From assembly GCA_023409535.1 (NCBI GenBank), contig JAEYGZ010000034.1, positions 152,578 to 216,577 on the forward strand: a DNA stretch of 64,000 nt. Reading direction: 5' to 3'. This document shows, one piece after another, positions 15,849-24,521 of the stretch. The notes under the pieces are model-generated. The model saw nothing but the letters and a program-made list of their open reading frames with translations. It was not told the origin of the DNA and ran no database searches. This stretch comes from Bacillota bacterium. Lineage in GTDB: Bacteria > Bacillota > Clostridia > Lachnospirales > Lachnospiraceae. The position numbers were made by a program, and so were the translations under genes. Numbering within the stretch: the first letter of the stretch is position 1; each line of letters starts with the position of its first letter.

Positions 15849-16766
15849 TTGAAAGAACTTCGAGTAAAACGTACATTAGACAAATTGACACCGATTATTA
15901 TGCTCTTGCCGGTGGCGGTTGGCGTGTTTTTGGTGCAAGTGATTCCCTCGCTTAAGTCTATTTGGATGAGTTTTTTTGACAAATCGCTGTTAAGGCGGGA
16001 AGAGCCCTTTATTGGCTTTGGAAATTACATAGAACTCCTTAGCAAGCCGGTAATTTACAAGGTCATGCTGAACACCATTGTTTTTGCGCTGCTTTCTCTT
16101 GTAATAGCAGGTTCTTTTGCCATGCTGGTGGCAGTACACCTGAATAAAAGGTATCCTGGCCGTGCTTTTTTTCGCGCTATATTCCTCACACCATGGGTAA
16201 CTCCTCCCCTGGTCACATCCATGATATGGAAATTGATCGTAAGTGAATCTTTCAGCCCTATCAATGCCTTGCTGCTGAAGATCGGTTTAATTAGCAGACC
16301 GTTGAATTTCCTTGGACAAACAGATACTTTTTTAGGTGTTTTTTCTGTGCCGATGCTCACAATCATCATTATTAACGTCTGGGCTATTTTTCCCTTCATG
16401 ATGGTGATGTTCCTGGCGGGATTGCAAACGATACCTGAAGAGATGTATGAGGCGGCTATGGTGGACGGCGCAACTAAGCGGCAGCAATTTTTCCACATAA
16501 CTCTGCCATCTATTGTTCCGGTTATCTCTACATCAATTTTACTGCAGGGTATCTGGCAATTCAGCAGCTTTAATATTAGCTATATGGTCACAAAGGGCGG
16601 GCCGCTCAATTTGACAGAGGTGATGGCGGTTCGTGTTTACTCGGAGGCGTTCGTTAATTTTAGGTATGGATATGCGGCATCCACCAGCGTCATTATGTTG
16701 CTGATGGTGTTGATACCAGCCGGCTTTTACCTACATAAAAACCTCAAATCAAACATGATAGATTAA
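15849..16766 (+). CDS. Carbohydrate ABC transporter permease (MalF/UgpA-like)
   Basis: About 305 residues with six membrane segments and the EAA loop EAAMVDGATKRQQFFHITLP that docks the ATPase. It is one of two permeases of a CUT1-family sugar importer. GGAGG (15836-15840) lies eight bases before TTG 15849, which makes this a better start than ATG 15813 upstream. It is followed by the second permease and the binding protein, while no ATPase gene is nearby, so a shared MsmK/UgpC-type ATPase elsewhere is expected. The substrate is probably the oligosaccharide cut by the divergent GH31 enzyme. Confidence 0.92.
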   Translation: MKELRVKRTLDKLTPIIMLLPVAVGVFLVQVIPSLKSIWMSFFDKSLLRREEPFIGFGNYIELLSKPVIYKVMLNTIVFALLSLVIAGSFAMLVAVHLNKRYPGRAFFRAIFLTPWVTPPLVTSMIWKLIVSESFSPINALLLKIGLISRPLNFLGQTDTFLGVFSVPMLTIIIINVWAIFPFMMVMFLAGLQTIPEEMYEAAMVDGATKRQQFFHITLPSIVPVISTSILLQGIWQFSSFNISYMVTKGGPLNLTEVMAVRVYSEAFVNFRYGYAASTSVIMLLMVLIPAGFYLHKNLKSNMID

Positions 16767-16786
16767 ACAAGGAGGCAACAAACCCT

Positions 16787-17632
16787 ATGAAAAGAAAATG
16801 GTCCCTCGAGAGTGTTCGACACTATCTCATTATGATGCTTGTAAGCGTGTTTGTGTTATTACCCTACTATTGGATGGTAACCATGTCATTGAAGCCGGCA
16901 TCGGAGATTATGATGTCACCCCCCACACTTTTCCCAACAAAGATACAATTTGACAACTATATCACGGTATGGTCAATGCTGCCTTTGTTCACGTATATGC
17001 GAAATTCCCTGTTTGTTTCGGGTGTGACAACCATTATTTGCATCCTGTCGGCCTCCCTTTGCGGGTACAGCCTCAGCCGGTTCTCAGTGCACAAGATGCA
17101 AAAAGTTACGATTACCATGATATTATTCGCTCAACTTATTCCCGGATTTTTGCCGATGATCGCCCTGTATTTCACTATCTTTAAAATGGGCCTGACAAAT
17201 ACCTATCTGGGACTAATCATAGCGTATACCATGTGGGGCATGCCTTTTTGTACGCTTATGATGCGCAGCTACTTCACCACGGCTATTCCTATCTCGTTGG
17301 AGGAGAGCGCTAAGATAGACGGTTGCTCTCGTATAGGGATTTTTATACGCATTGCCATGCCCCTGGCGTTGCCTGGTCTTGTCGGTACAGCTATTTTTTC
17401 TTTCATCCTGGCATGGAATGAATTCGTATGGGCCAGCATTATCTTATCGGACGGAGCGCTGAAACCACTCTCCGTAGGTGTGTATGATTTTGTCGGACAG
17501 TATGGGGCTAACGCCAACGTTGCCCTAACGGTTACGACCGGTGTAATTATTACCCTGCCTGTCGTGCTGGTCTTTGCGTTCCTGCAAAAGTATCTGGTAA
17601 GCGGTCTTACAGCCGGAGCTGTAAAAGGATAA
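16787..17632 (+). CDS. Carbohydrate ABC transporter permease (MalG/UgpE-like)
   Basis: A 281-residue inner-membrane permease of the CUT1 family with six hydrophobic segments and the EAA loop EESAKIDGCSRIGIFIRIAMP. The N-terminal sequence LLPYYWMVTMSLKP is typical of MalG-like proteins. AAGGAGG precedes ATG 16787, 20 bases after the first permease. Together with that permease and the lipoprotein at 17727 it forms the importer. Confidence 0.93.
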   Translation: MKRKWSLESVRHYLIMMLVSVFVLLPYYWMVTMSLKPASEIMMSPPTLFPTKIQFDNYITVWSMLPLFTYMRNSLFVSGVTTIICILSASLCGYSLSRFSVHKMQKVTITMILFAQLIPGFLPMIALYFTIFKMGLTNTYLGLIIAYTMWGMPFCTLMMRSYFTTAIPISLEESAKIDGCSRIGIFIRIAMPLALPGLVGTAIFSFILAWNEFVWASIILSDGALKPLSVGVYDFVGQYGANANVALTVTTGVIITLPVVLVFAFLQKYLVSGLTAGAVKG

Positions 17633-17726
17633 GTGTACCGCTATAATATAAACCGGAAATATATCATTAGTTAAGGAGGGAAAAGTTTTATATTTTATGA
17701 AAAAATGTTATTATAAGGAGGAGAAA

Positions 17727-19103
17727 ATGAAATCACTATTAAGAGAAACTAGTAAGTTTAAGACCTTTCGCCGTTTTATTGTCATCGGACTGGTGCTGAT
17801 CCAAATACTCATCCTTGCCGCTTGCGGTAAGAGAGAAAATACGGATACTTCAGGTACGCCGTCTGCCGCACCCACTCAGTCAGCCAAGGGAGATCGTGAG
17901 ATCACGTTTTGGCTGAATAAATACGGCGGTGATCCGGCACTTCAGGATGCTATCCTTACTGAATTGACGAACGAATTTTATGAGAAGACGGGTATACGTG
18001 TTAAATATAGCATCATCGACTGGGACCAGTCCTTGACTAAGCTTACACTTGCCTCTACCGGTGGAGAATGCCCGGATGTATATGATATTTATTTTACTGC
18101 TTCACTGCTGCAAATGGGCGACGGTAAATATGGACCTGCTGAAATTGACGATGTAATAGCCGATCTTGGCGCTGACAACTATTCTGAAGCAGGCAAGTCA
18201 GAGGTTTATCATGACGGACACTGGTACGGTGTTCCCTGGCGTGCCGACACCCGTATCCTGTTATATAACAAGGAGTATTTTAAAGAAGCCGGCATTGAAG
18301 CTCCGCCCAAGAACTGGGATGAACTGATGAACTTTGCTGACCGTCTGACCGTACGTGATAATGCAGGTAATATCGAACGTTCAGGCCTGTTGTGGAATGT
18401 TGGTAACGGCCGGTTTGACCAGACTTGGAAGTGTCTGCTGGAAGGTGCGGGCGGCTCTATTTTGAGCGAAGATTATACAAAAGCAGCCTTTAACAGTGAT
18501 GCCGGACGCGATACGCTTGCTATGATGCGCAGACCCATTGATGAGTATAATGTGATGCCCGCTACCTGCATTGATCCTTCCTTTGACCCTATTGCCGAAT
18601 TCATGGCCGGTAAAGCTGCTATGGTTCTTGGCGTGGGCTCAAGCGTAAAGCGTAATATTGCTACCATGGCTCCTCAAATAGTCGATGCCGTGGGCGGAGC
18701 GGTTATCCCCAGCAAAGACGGCACCGGCAACTCGTCTGTTGCCTCAGCTGCTTCCTTCGCCCTGATGCGTGGTTCCAAGGATCCCGAGGCTGCAAAAGAA
18801 TTTTTACGCTTTTTGGGCAGCACCGAGATAATGACCCGATGGACTACCACCATCAATATGCTGAACTGCAATGAAGCTGTTATGGCTGACCCTTATTTTA
18901 GTGAAGACGAATGGCTTAGTGTGTTTGGTGAACAGATGAAACTGGCGGGACCGATGGATCAGCCTGTGGCTAGTTTCAGTCAGATGGATGCTTGGCCGAA
19001 CGGACCCTTGCCTAAACTGGTTACCGATGTAATGGCTGGTGTGGATATCCAGACTGCTATTGAAGAGGCTGAAGCTGGTGTTAATAAACTTTTGAGCGAA
19101 TAA
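17727..19103 (+). CDS. ABC transporter sugar-binding lipoprotein (family 1)
   Basis: About 458 residues. The N-terminus has a basic stretch, a hydrophobic helix and the lipobox LILAAC, so the mature protein is lipid-anchored outside the membrane. A Ser/Thr-rich linker follows, then a family 1 solute-binding fold (REITFWLNKYGG, YGVPWRADTRILLYNKEYF, MAGKAAMVLGVGSS). ATG 17727 follows AAGGAGG and removes ten residues relative to an upstream ATG without a site. It feeds the two permeases upstream. The preference for alpha-glycosides or aldonate-containing disaccharides is only inferred from neighbours. Confidence 0.93.
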   Translation: MKSLLRETSKFKTFRRFIVIGLVLIQILILAACGKRENTDTSGTPSAAPTQSAKGDREITFWLNKYGGDPALQDAILTELTNEFYEKTGIRVKYSIIDWDQSLTKLTLASTGGECPDVYDIYFTASLLQMGDGKYGPAEIDDVIADLGADNYSEAGKSEVYHDGHWYGVPWRADTRILLYNKEYFKEAGIEAPPKNWDELMNFADRLTVRDNAGNIERSGLLWNVGNGRFDQTWKCLLEGAGGSILSEDYTKAAFNSDAGRDTLAMMRRPIDEYNVMPATCIDPSFDPIAEFMAGKAAMVLGVGSSVKRNIATMAPQIVDAVGGAVIPSKDGTGNSSVASAASFALMRGSKDPEAAKEFLRFLGSTEIMTRWTTTINMLNCNEAVMADPYFSEDEWLSVFGEQMKLAGPMDQPVASFSQMDAWPNGPLPKLVTDVMAGVDIQTAIEEAEAGVNKLLSE

Positions 19104-19122
19104 ACGAATTATATCATAATTG

Positions 19123-19149
19123 GACACCGGTCGCTTCGGGGCCGGTGTC
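19123..19149 (+). terminator. Hairpin after the binding-protein gene
   Basis: GACACCGG (19123-19130) and CCGGTGTC (19142-19149) form a GC-rich eight-base stem 20 bases after the stop codon. The following T-run is weak (TTATCC), so it may attenuate rather than stop transcription into the GntR gene. Confidence 0.6.
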
Positions 19150-19304
19150 TTATCCTCCGTTTGTGAGAGATTTTATTTTGATTAATAAAGCTTTACCGCA
19201 AGGGGAGAGGATTTATATCAAGACAAAATAAGAACATGGTTGAATTAACAGGTTCAGGCATTGAACCAATGCCCTATATATTATGATCATTTAAGGAGAG
19301 AACT

Positions 19305-19979
19305 ATGGCAAATGGAACCTATCTTTCAGAAAAAGTTGCCGAGCAGCTTATGCAGTATATTATCAATAACAACTTGAAAGCAGGCGATAAGCTGCCCAAC
19401 GAATTTACCCTTGCTGAGAATTTGGGTATCGGGCGTAGCACCTTGCGCGAAGGCATACGATCACTTGTCAGCCGCAATATCCTGCAAACCCAGCGAGGCG
19501 CAGGTACTTTTGTGGCTAAAGAAAATGTTGGCGTGAGTGATGACCCGTTAGGATTTGCCTTTATTGAAGATAAACAGCGGCTTGCCCGTGACTTAATGGA
19601 AATCAGACTAATGATTGAACCACGCATTGCCGCAATGGCAGCCAAAAATGCAAATAGGCAGGAGATAGAGCGAATTACACGCCTGGCGGAAGAAACAGAA
19701 GACATTATTCTTTCCGGACAAAATCATATAGAGAAGGATGTAGAATTTCATTCCCAAATTGCGATAGCCAGCAAAAATCTGATCGCACCAACCTTACTTC
19801 CGATTATTCAAAATTCTATTTCTTTATTTATTGATGTTACTGCAAGCCAGCTGCGGCGTGAAACTATAGATACCCACCGATCCATTGTACAGGCCATCCA
19901 GAGGCATGACGAAATAGCGGCTTCCGATGCTGTCTACCTGCATCTCATTTACAACCGGCAGATTATATTTGCAAAATAA
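19305..19979 (+). CDS. GntR family regulator, FadR/FCD subfamily
   Basis: A 224-residue regulator. Residues about 10-75 form the winged helix (AGDKLPNEFTLAENLGIGRS, then TLREGIRSLVSRNIL). Residues about 95-215 form the all-helical FCD ligand domain with candidate metal ligands Asp and His in DVEFHSQI, His in THRSI and His in YLHL. FCD proteins commonly sense sugar acids or other carboxylates. AAGGAGAG precedes ATG 19305. The nearby repeated GTAGTCAGACAAC sites are the likely targets, making this the local regulator of the GH31, lactonase and importer genes. Confidence 0.93.
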   Translation: MANGTYLSEKVAEQLMQYIINNNLKAGDKLPNEFTLAENLGIGRSTLREGIRSLVSRNILQTQRGAGTFVAKENVGVSDDPLGFAFIEDKQRLARDLMEIRLMIEPRIAAMAAKNANRQEIERITRLAEETEDIILSGQNHIEKDVEFHSQIAIASKNLIAPTLLPIIQNSISLFIDVTASQLRRETIDTHRSIVQAIQRHDEIAASDAVYLHLIYNRQIIFAK

Positions 19980-20084
19980 ACGTAAACCCTTGTAAGATCG
20001 ATTTTGTATAAATGGTATGAGATGTTATTACATTCGATAGTGCCGGAATAATTAAATTTAAAACAGTGTTATGACAACAGAGGA

Positions 20085-20126
20085 GCATCTTGTGAGCTTA
20101 TGTATACTGAAAAAGCTTCAAGATGC
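20085..20126 (+). promoter_or_regulatory. Hairpin upstream of the GH94 gene
   Basis: Arms 20085-20099 and 20113-20126 pair over 13 positions with a two-base bulge. The structure covers an apparent ATG at 20123 and stops 57 bases before the chosen start. It may be the GntR gene's terminator or a leader structure. Confidence 0.5.
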
Positions 20127-20182
20127 CTTTGCCACATAGATATAAGGGGTTTTTGAAAAGTATTTATAGAAAAGGGGAAATT

Positions 20183-22570
20183 ATGACAAGAGCGACATCA
20201 AATAATGAATATTATGAGTTGGACAGTCCAACGGTCATGCCGAAAGCTTGCGGTTTTTTATGGAATGAAAAAATGATGATTCAAGTAAATTGCCGAGGAT
20301 ATGCCGTGGCTCAATTCATGCAGCCGGAGCCTGCAAAGTACTCGCATGCTCCAAATCTTGAGGCTAAAACCTTCATGCAGCCGGAACAGCCTTATTATGC
20401 ACATCACCCTGGGCGTTACGTGTATGTAAAGGATGAAGAGGTTGGCAGGATTTTCTCTGCACCACATGAACCTGTCCGCGTTTTGCCTGATGAATTTAAG
20501 TTTTCTGTAGGCAAAAGTGATATTAAATGGAAGACGGTAAAGGATGGAATTCAGATAGAGATGTGCCTAAGCCTTCCAAAAGAGGATACGCTGGAGCTTT
20601 GGCGGATAAAAGTAAGAAACCTTTCACGAGAAAAGAGAAAAATTAGCATATATCCATATTTTACAGTAGGTTATATGTCCTGGATGAATCAGGAAGGTGA
20701 ATATAACGATGATTTACAAGCGATTGTATGCTCCTCTGTTACACCTTATCAGAAGTATAAAGATTATTTTACGATTAAGGAGTTTAGAGATAAAACATTT
20801 TTACTGGCAGAAAAGAGACCTGTTGCCTGGGAGGTCAATCAGGAAAGGTTTGAAGGAGAGGGGGGAATTACGCTCCCTGCGGCAATCATGAAGGACGAAT
20901 TGGCGAATGGGGATGCACGTTATGAAATGCCTCTCTGTGTTCTTCAATACAGGTTAAATATGAATCCGGGCGACGAAAAGGAATATAGGTTTATATTCGG
21001 TCCGGCTAAAGATGAGGAAGAAATCAGATGTATACGCAAGAAGTATTTTATCGATAAAGAGATATCCGGTGAAGATGGCTTCAAATTAGCGGAAGCAGAA
21101 TATTCCAAATACATTGCAGAAGGCAAGGGCTGCATCCATATAAAAACGCCGGATGCGGATCTGGACAATTTTGTGAATCACTGGCTGCCCCGGCAGCTAT
21201 ATTACCATGGTAAGACAAACCGTCTTTCCACCGACCCGCAGACGCGTAATTATCTCCAGGATAATATGGGAATGAGTTATATAAAACCGGAAACAACCCG
21301 AAATGCTTTTTTAATTGCATTAGGACAGCAGCATGAAAATGGAGCCATGCCGGACGGTATCAAATTACATAAGGATGCGGAATTAAAATATATTAATCAA
21401 GTTCCTCATACAGATCACTGTGTATGGTTACCGATTTGTCTAAGTGCTTATTTGGATGAAACGGATGATTATGGAATACTGAATGAAGTAATTCAATTTG
21501 CGGAAGGAAGGGAAACAGCTACAGTTTATGAACATATCAACCGTGGGATGAACTGGCTCATTCATGACAGGGATGAGCGAGGGTTGAATTTTATAAACCA
21601 GGGTGACTGGTGTGACCCGATGAATATGGTGGGCTACAAAGGGAAAGGTGTCTCCGGATGGTTAACCTTAGCTACTGCATATGCGTTATCCCTCTGGTCC
21701 GACCTGTGTGAAAAAGGCGGATGGATCGATGAAGCCAAGGGCTTCAGAGCAGAAGCAGAAAAAACAAATGAAAATGTAAATAAATATCTGTGGGATGGAG
21801 AGTGGTATGCACGCGGAATCACGGACGAGAATGTACCATTTGGCATAAGCAAAGATAAGGAAGGCAGTATTTATATCAATCCGCAGGGCTGGGCTTTGTT
21901 GAGCGGGGCTGCAGACGAAGCGAAGAAAGAGTCGCTGCTGAGATCGGTGCAAGAGAAACTGGAAACACCATATGGTGTTGAAAAGCTGGCACCGGCATAT
22001 ACTTTCATGCGCGAGGATGTGGGCAGATTAACTCAGAAATATCCCGGATCGGCTGAAAACGGTGCTGTCTATAATCATGCCGCAGCATTTTATATCTTTG
22101 CTCTTTATTCCAAAGGGGAAAAGGAAAATGCGTACCGGCTGTTAAGGAAAATGCTTCCGGGACCGGATATTGATGATGTTGTTCAAAGAGGCCAATTACC
22201 TGTATTTATTCCCAATTACTACCGTGGCGCTTACAGGCAAATTCCAAGAACTGCCGGAAGATCAAGTCATTTATTTAACACAGGGACAGTTTCCTGGTTT
22301 TACCGCTGCCTTATTGATGGGCTTTTCGGTCTCAAAGGGAATAGAGAAGGGCTCATTATTAAGCCGCAGCTCCCTTCTGACTGGCATGAGGTTGAAGTTA
22401 AACGTATTTTCAGAGGCGCAGAATTGAATATAGAGATTAAAATAGTATCTGGCATCCATGATATGGAAGTGTATGTCGATGAAGTTCTGCTGGAGGATGG
22501 AGTGATCAGGAATATTAAACCGGGTATGCAGTATAAGGTGCTGGTGAAAATTCCATCCTCGGATCAATAG
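20183..22570 (+). CDS. GH94 glycoside phosphorylase, probably cellobionic acid phosphorylase-like
   Basis: About 795 residues with the GH94 layout: N-terminal beta-sandwich (FFTRENP-like region absent, replaced by ACGFLWNEKMMIQ), helical linker, an (alpha/alpha)6 barrel and a C-terminal beta domain. The barrel carries FINQGDWCDPMNMVGYKG, with catalytic acid Asp475, and the late SAENGAVYNHAAAF and GTVSWFY segments. GH94 enzymes use phosphate to cut beta-1,4-glucosides, releasing alpha-glucose-1-phosphate; the GDWCDPMN form is, as I recall, that of cellobionate phosphorylases, whose other product is gluconate. ATG 20183 follows AAAGGGGAAA. The next gene is a sugar-acid-type dehydratase, which fits an aldonate product. 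Cellobiose or another disaccharide remains possible. Confidence 0.82.
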   Translation: MTRATSNNEYYELDSPTVMPKACGFLWNEKMMIQVNCRGYAVAQFMQPEPAKYSHAPNLEAKTFMQPEQPYYAHHPGRYVYVKDEEVGRIFSAPHEPVRVLPDEFKFSVGKSDIKWKTVKDGIQIEMCLSLPKEDTLELWRIKVRNLSREKRKISIYPYFTVGYMSWMNQEGEYNDDLQAIVCSSVTPYQKYKDYFTIKEFRDKTFLLAEKRPVAWEVNQERFEGEGGITLPAAIMKDELANGDARYEMPLCVLQYRLNMNPGDEKEYRFIFGPAKDEEEIRCIRKKYFIDKEISGEDGFKLAEAEYSKYIAEGKGCIHIKTPDADLDNFVNHWLPRQLYYHGKTNRLSTDPQTRNYLQDNMGMSYIKPETTRNAFLIALGQQHENGAMPDGIKLHKDAELKYINQVPHTDHCVWLPICLSAYLDETDDYGILNEVIQFAEGRETATVYEHINRGMNWLIHDRDERGLNFINQGDWCDPMNMVGYKGKGVSGWLTLATAYALSLWSDLCEKGGWIDEAKGFRAEAEKTNENVNKYLWDGEWYARGITDENVPFGISKDKEGSIYINPQGWALLSGAADEAKKESLLRSVQEKLETPYGVEKLAPAYTFMREDVGRLTQKYPGSAENGAVYNHAAAFYIFALYSKGEKENAYRLLRKMLPGPDIDDVVQRGQLPVFIPNYYRGAYRQIPRTAGRSSHLFNTGTVSWFYRCLIDGLFGLKGNREGLIIKPQLPSDWHEVEVKRIFRGAELNIEIKIVSGIHDMEVYVDEVLLEDGVIRNIKPGMQYKVLVKIPSSDQ

Positions 22571-22708
22571 ATATTCTTGTATCGAAAGGCTTATGATAAG
22601 AAGGTCGTATATTTTGTGTTGCTGACATCATTCTAGGGGGTGAGGCAGGATTTAGAGAGACAACGTAATTTACTTGCTTAATACTATAATAAAAGAGGAA
22701 GGAATAAT

Positions 22709-24427
22709 ATGCTTAGAAGCCAAAAAATGCGTAATATAGCAGCTGAGATGGACTCGTTAAAGATGGGTGCCGGCTGGAAGATAGAGGATTTAGCCAAACC
22801 ACAGATCATGGTACAAAGCTCGTGGGGGGACAGCCACCCGGGAAGTGTCCACCTTGGGAAGCTTGTTGAAAAAATAAAGACCGGAGTTGTAGAAAAAGGC
22901 GGAAAGCCGGCTCAGTATACAGTGACTGATATTTGTGATGGAATTGCACAAGGCCATAATGGTATGAATTATTCACTTATCTCAAGAGAAATGATAGCTA
23001 ATACCATTGAGATTCAGATAAATGCCACTCCCTTCGACGGCGTAGTGTTTTCGTCTTCCTGTGATAAAGCGGTTCCGGCACATCTTATGGCAATTGCAAG
23101 AAATAACATACCTTCAATATTTGTACCCGGAGGAGTTATGAATGCAGGGCCGGATAACCTGACCCTGGAACAGATCGGCACTTATTATGCAAACTTTTTA
23201 AGAAATGAAATTAGTTTAGAGGAATATAACTATTACAGGGAGAATGCCTGCCCCGGCTGTGGTGCATGCCAGTTTATGGGTACCGCATCAACAATGCAGA
23301 TTATGGCGGAGGCTTTGGGCATAGCGCTTCCGGGGTCGGCATTAATGCCTGCTGATAAGCATGATTTATGTGAGATGGCTGAAGCTGCCGGAAATCAGAT
23401 TTTAAAGCTCGTTGAGCTTAACCTCACCCCTGATAAGATAATGACACGGAAGGCTTTTGAAAACGCAATCATGGTACATGCAGCCATTGCCGGCTCCACA
23501 AACACATTGCTGCATCTGCCTGCAATTGCGAATGAACTTGGTATCATAATTGAGGCTGATTTGTTTGATGAAATCCACAGAAAAATACCTTATATCGTAA
23601 ATATACGTCCAAGCGGTAAATTCCCGGCAGAGTATTTCTGGTGTGCAGGTGGGACACCGGGTGTAATGGAGCAGATAAAAAAACATTTACATCTGGATGT
23701 AAAAACAGTTACTGGAAAGACCCTCGGTGATAATCTGGAGGAACTAAAAATAAATGGCTATTACGAACGGTGTAATGAATATCTAAAGAATAAAGGTGCT
23801 ACCAGAGATCAAGTAATTATGGATTATGACACTCCTATTCAAAAACACGGGGCAGTAGCAGTATTAAAAGGTAATCTTGCTCCGGAAGGTGCTATTGTCA
23901 AGCATTCTGCAGTATCAAGGGAAATGCTTCAGGTCACATGCATCGCAAGGCCATTTAACAGTGAAGAAGAGGCCTATACTTCTGTAATTGAGAAAAGGAT
24001 AAAACCCGGTGACGCTGTTTTTATTAGATATGAAGGACCCAAAGGTTCAGGGATGCCCGAAATGTTTTATACAACTGAAGCGATTGCATCCGATCCCGAA
24101 TTAGCAAGATCCGTAGCACTTATCACGGATGGAAGATATTCAGGTGCTTCCAGAGGGCCTGCCATAGGTCATGTATGTCCGGAAGCTGCTGAGGGTGGGC
24201 CAATTGCTTTAGTAGAAGAAGGTGATTTGATTAGAATTGATATTCCAAATCGTACCATTGACATAGTAGGAGTTAATGGTGAAAATAAAACGCCTTACGA
24301 AATGGAACAAATTCTAAAGGAAAGAAAGGAACAATTGGTCATGCCGAAATTAAAGGAAAAAAGAGGAGTTTTGAAAATGTACTCCAAACTTGCTGTATCG
24401 GCTATGAAGGGCGCATATATGGAGTGA
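22709..24427 (+). CDS. IlvD/Edd family dehydratase (probable sugar-acid dehydratase)
   Basis: A 572-residue iron-sulfur dehydratase. Cluster-type cysteines are visible in SSSCDKAVPAH (Cys118) and CPGCGACQFMGTAST (Cys181, 184, 187). The first cluster cysteine of classical dihydroxy-acid dehydratases (in TPCNxHL) is replaced here by HPGSVHL, as in the Edd branch, so a bona fide branched-chain amino acid role is less likely. The C-terminal KGSGMPEM and DGRYSGASRGPAIGH motifs are intact. It follows the GH94 gene by about 140 bases, supporting gluconate or another aldonate as substrate. AGAGGAAGG precedes ATG 22709. Confidence 0.82.
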   Translation: MLRSQKMRNIAAEMDSLKMGAGWKIEDLAKPQIMVQSSWGDSHPGSVHLGKLVEKIKTGVVEKGGKPAQYTVTDICDGIAQGHNGMNYSLISREMIANTIEIQINATPFDGVVFSSSCDKAVPAHLMAIARNNIPSIFVPGGVMNAGPDNLTLEQIGTYYANFLRNEISLEEYNYYRENACPGCGACQFMGTASTMQIMAEALGIALPGSALMPADKHDLCEMAEAAGNQILKLVELNLTPDKIMTRKAFENAIMVHAAIAGSTNTLLHLPAIANELGIIIEADLFDEIHRKIPYIVNIRPSGKFPAEYFWCAGGTPGVMEQIKKHLHLDVKTVTGKTLGDNLEELKINGYYERCNEYLKNKGATRDQVIMDYDTPIQKHGAVAVLKGNLAPEGAIVKHSAVSREMLQVTCIARPFNSEEEAYTSVIEKRIKPGDAVFIRYEGPKGSGMPEMFYTTEAIASDPELARSVALITDGRYSGASRGPAIGHVCPEAAEGGPIALVEEGDLIRIDIPNRTIDIVGVNGENKTPYEMEQILKERKEQLVMPKLKEKRGVLKMYSKLAVSAMKGAYME

Positions 24428-24521
24428 ACTGCCGGAAAATGCCGGCTGAAGCAAAAATATAAGAAATGCCGCAAAAGATGATATAATGATTTAATATGGA
24501 TAGGTTGAAGGGTGGTGTGCT

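Noticed and set aside
22709..24427. Dihydroxy-acid dehydratase of isoleucine/valine synthesis (ilvD).
   Set aside because: No other ilv genes are near, the first cluster Cys is missing, and the neighbour is a carbohydrate phosphorylase, so the name was not given.
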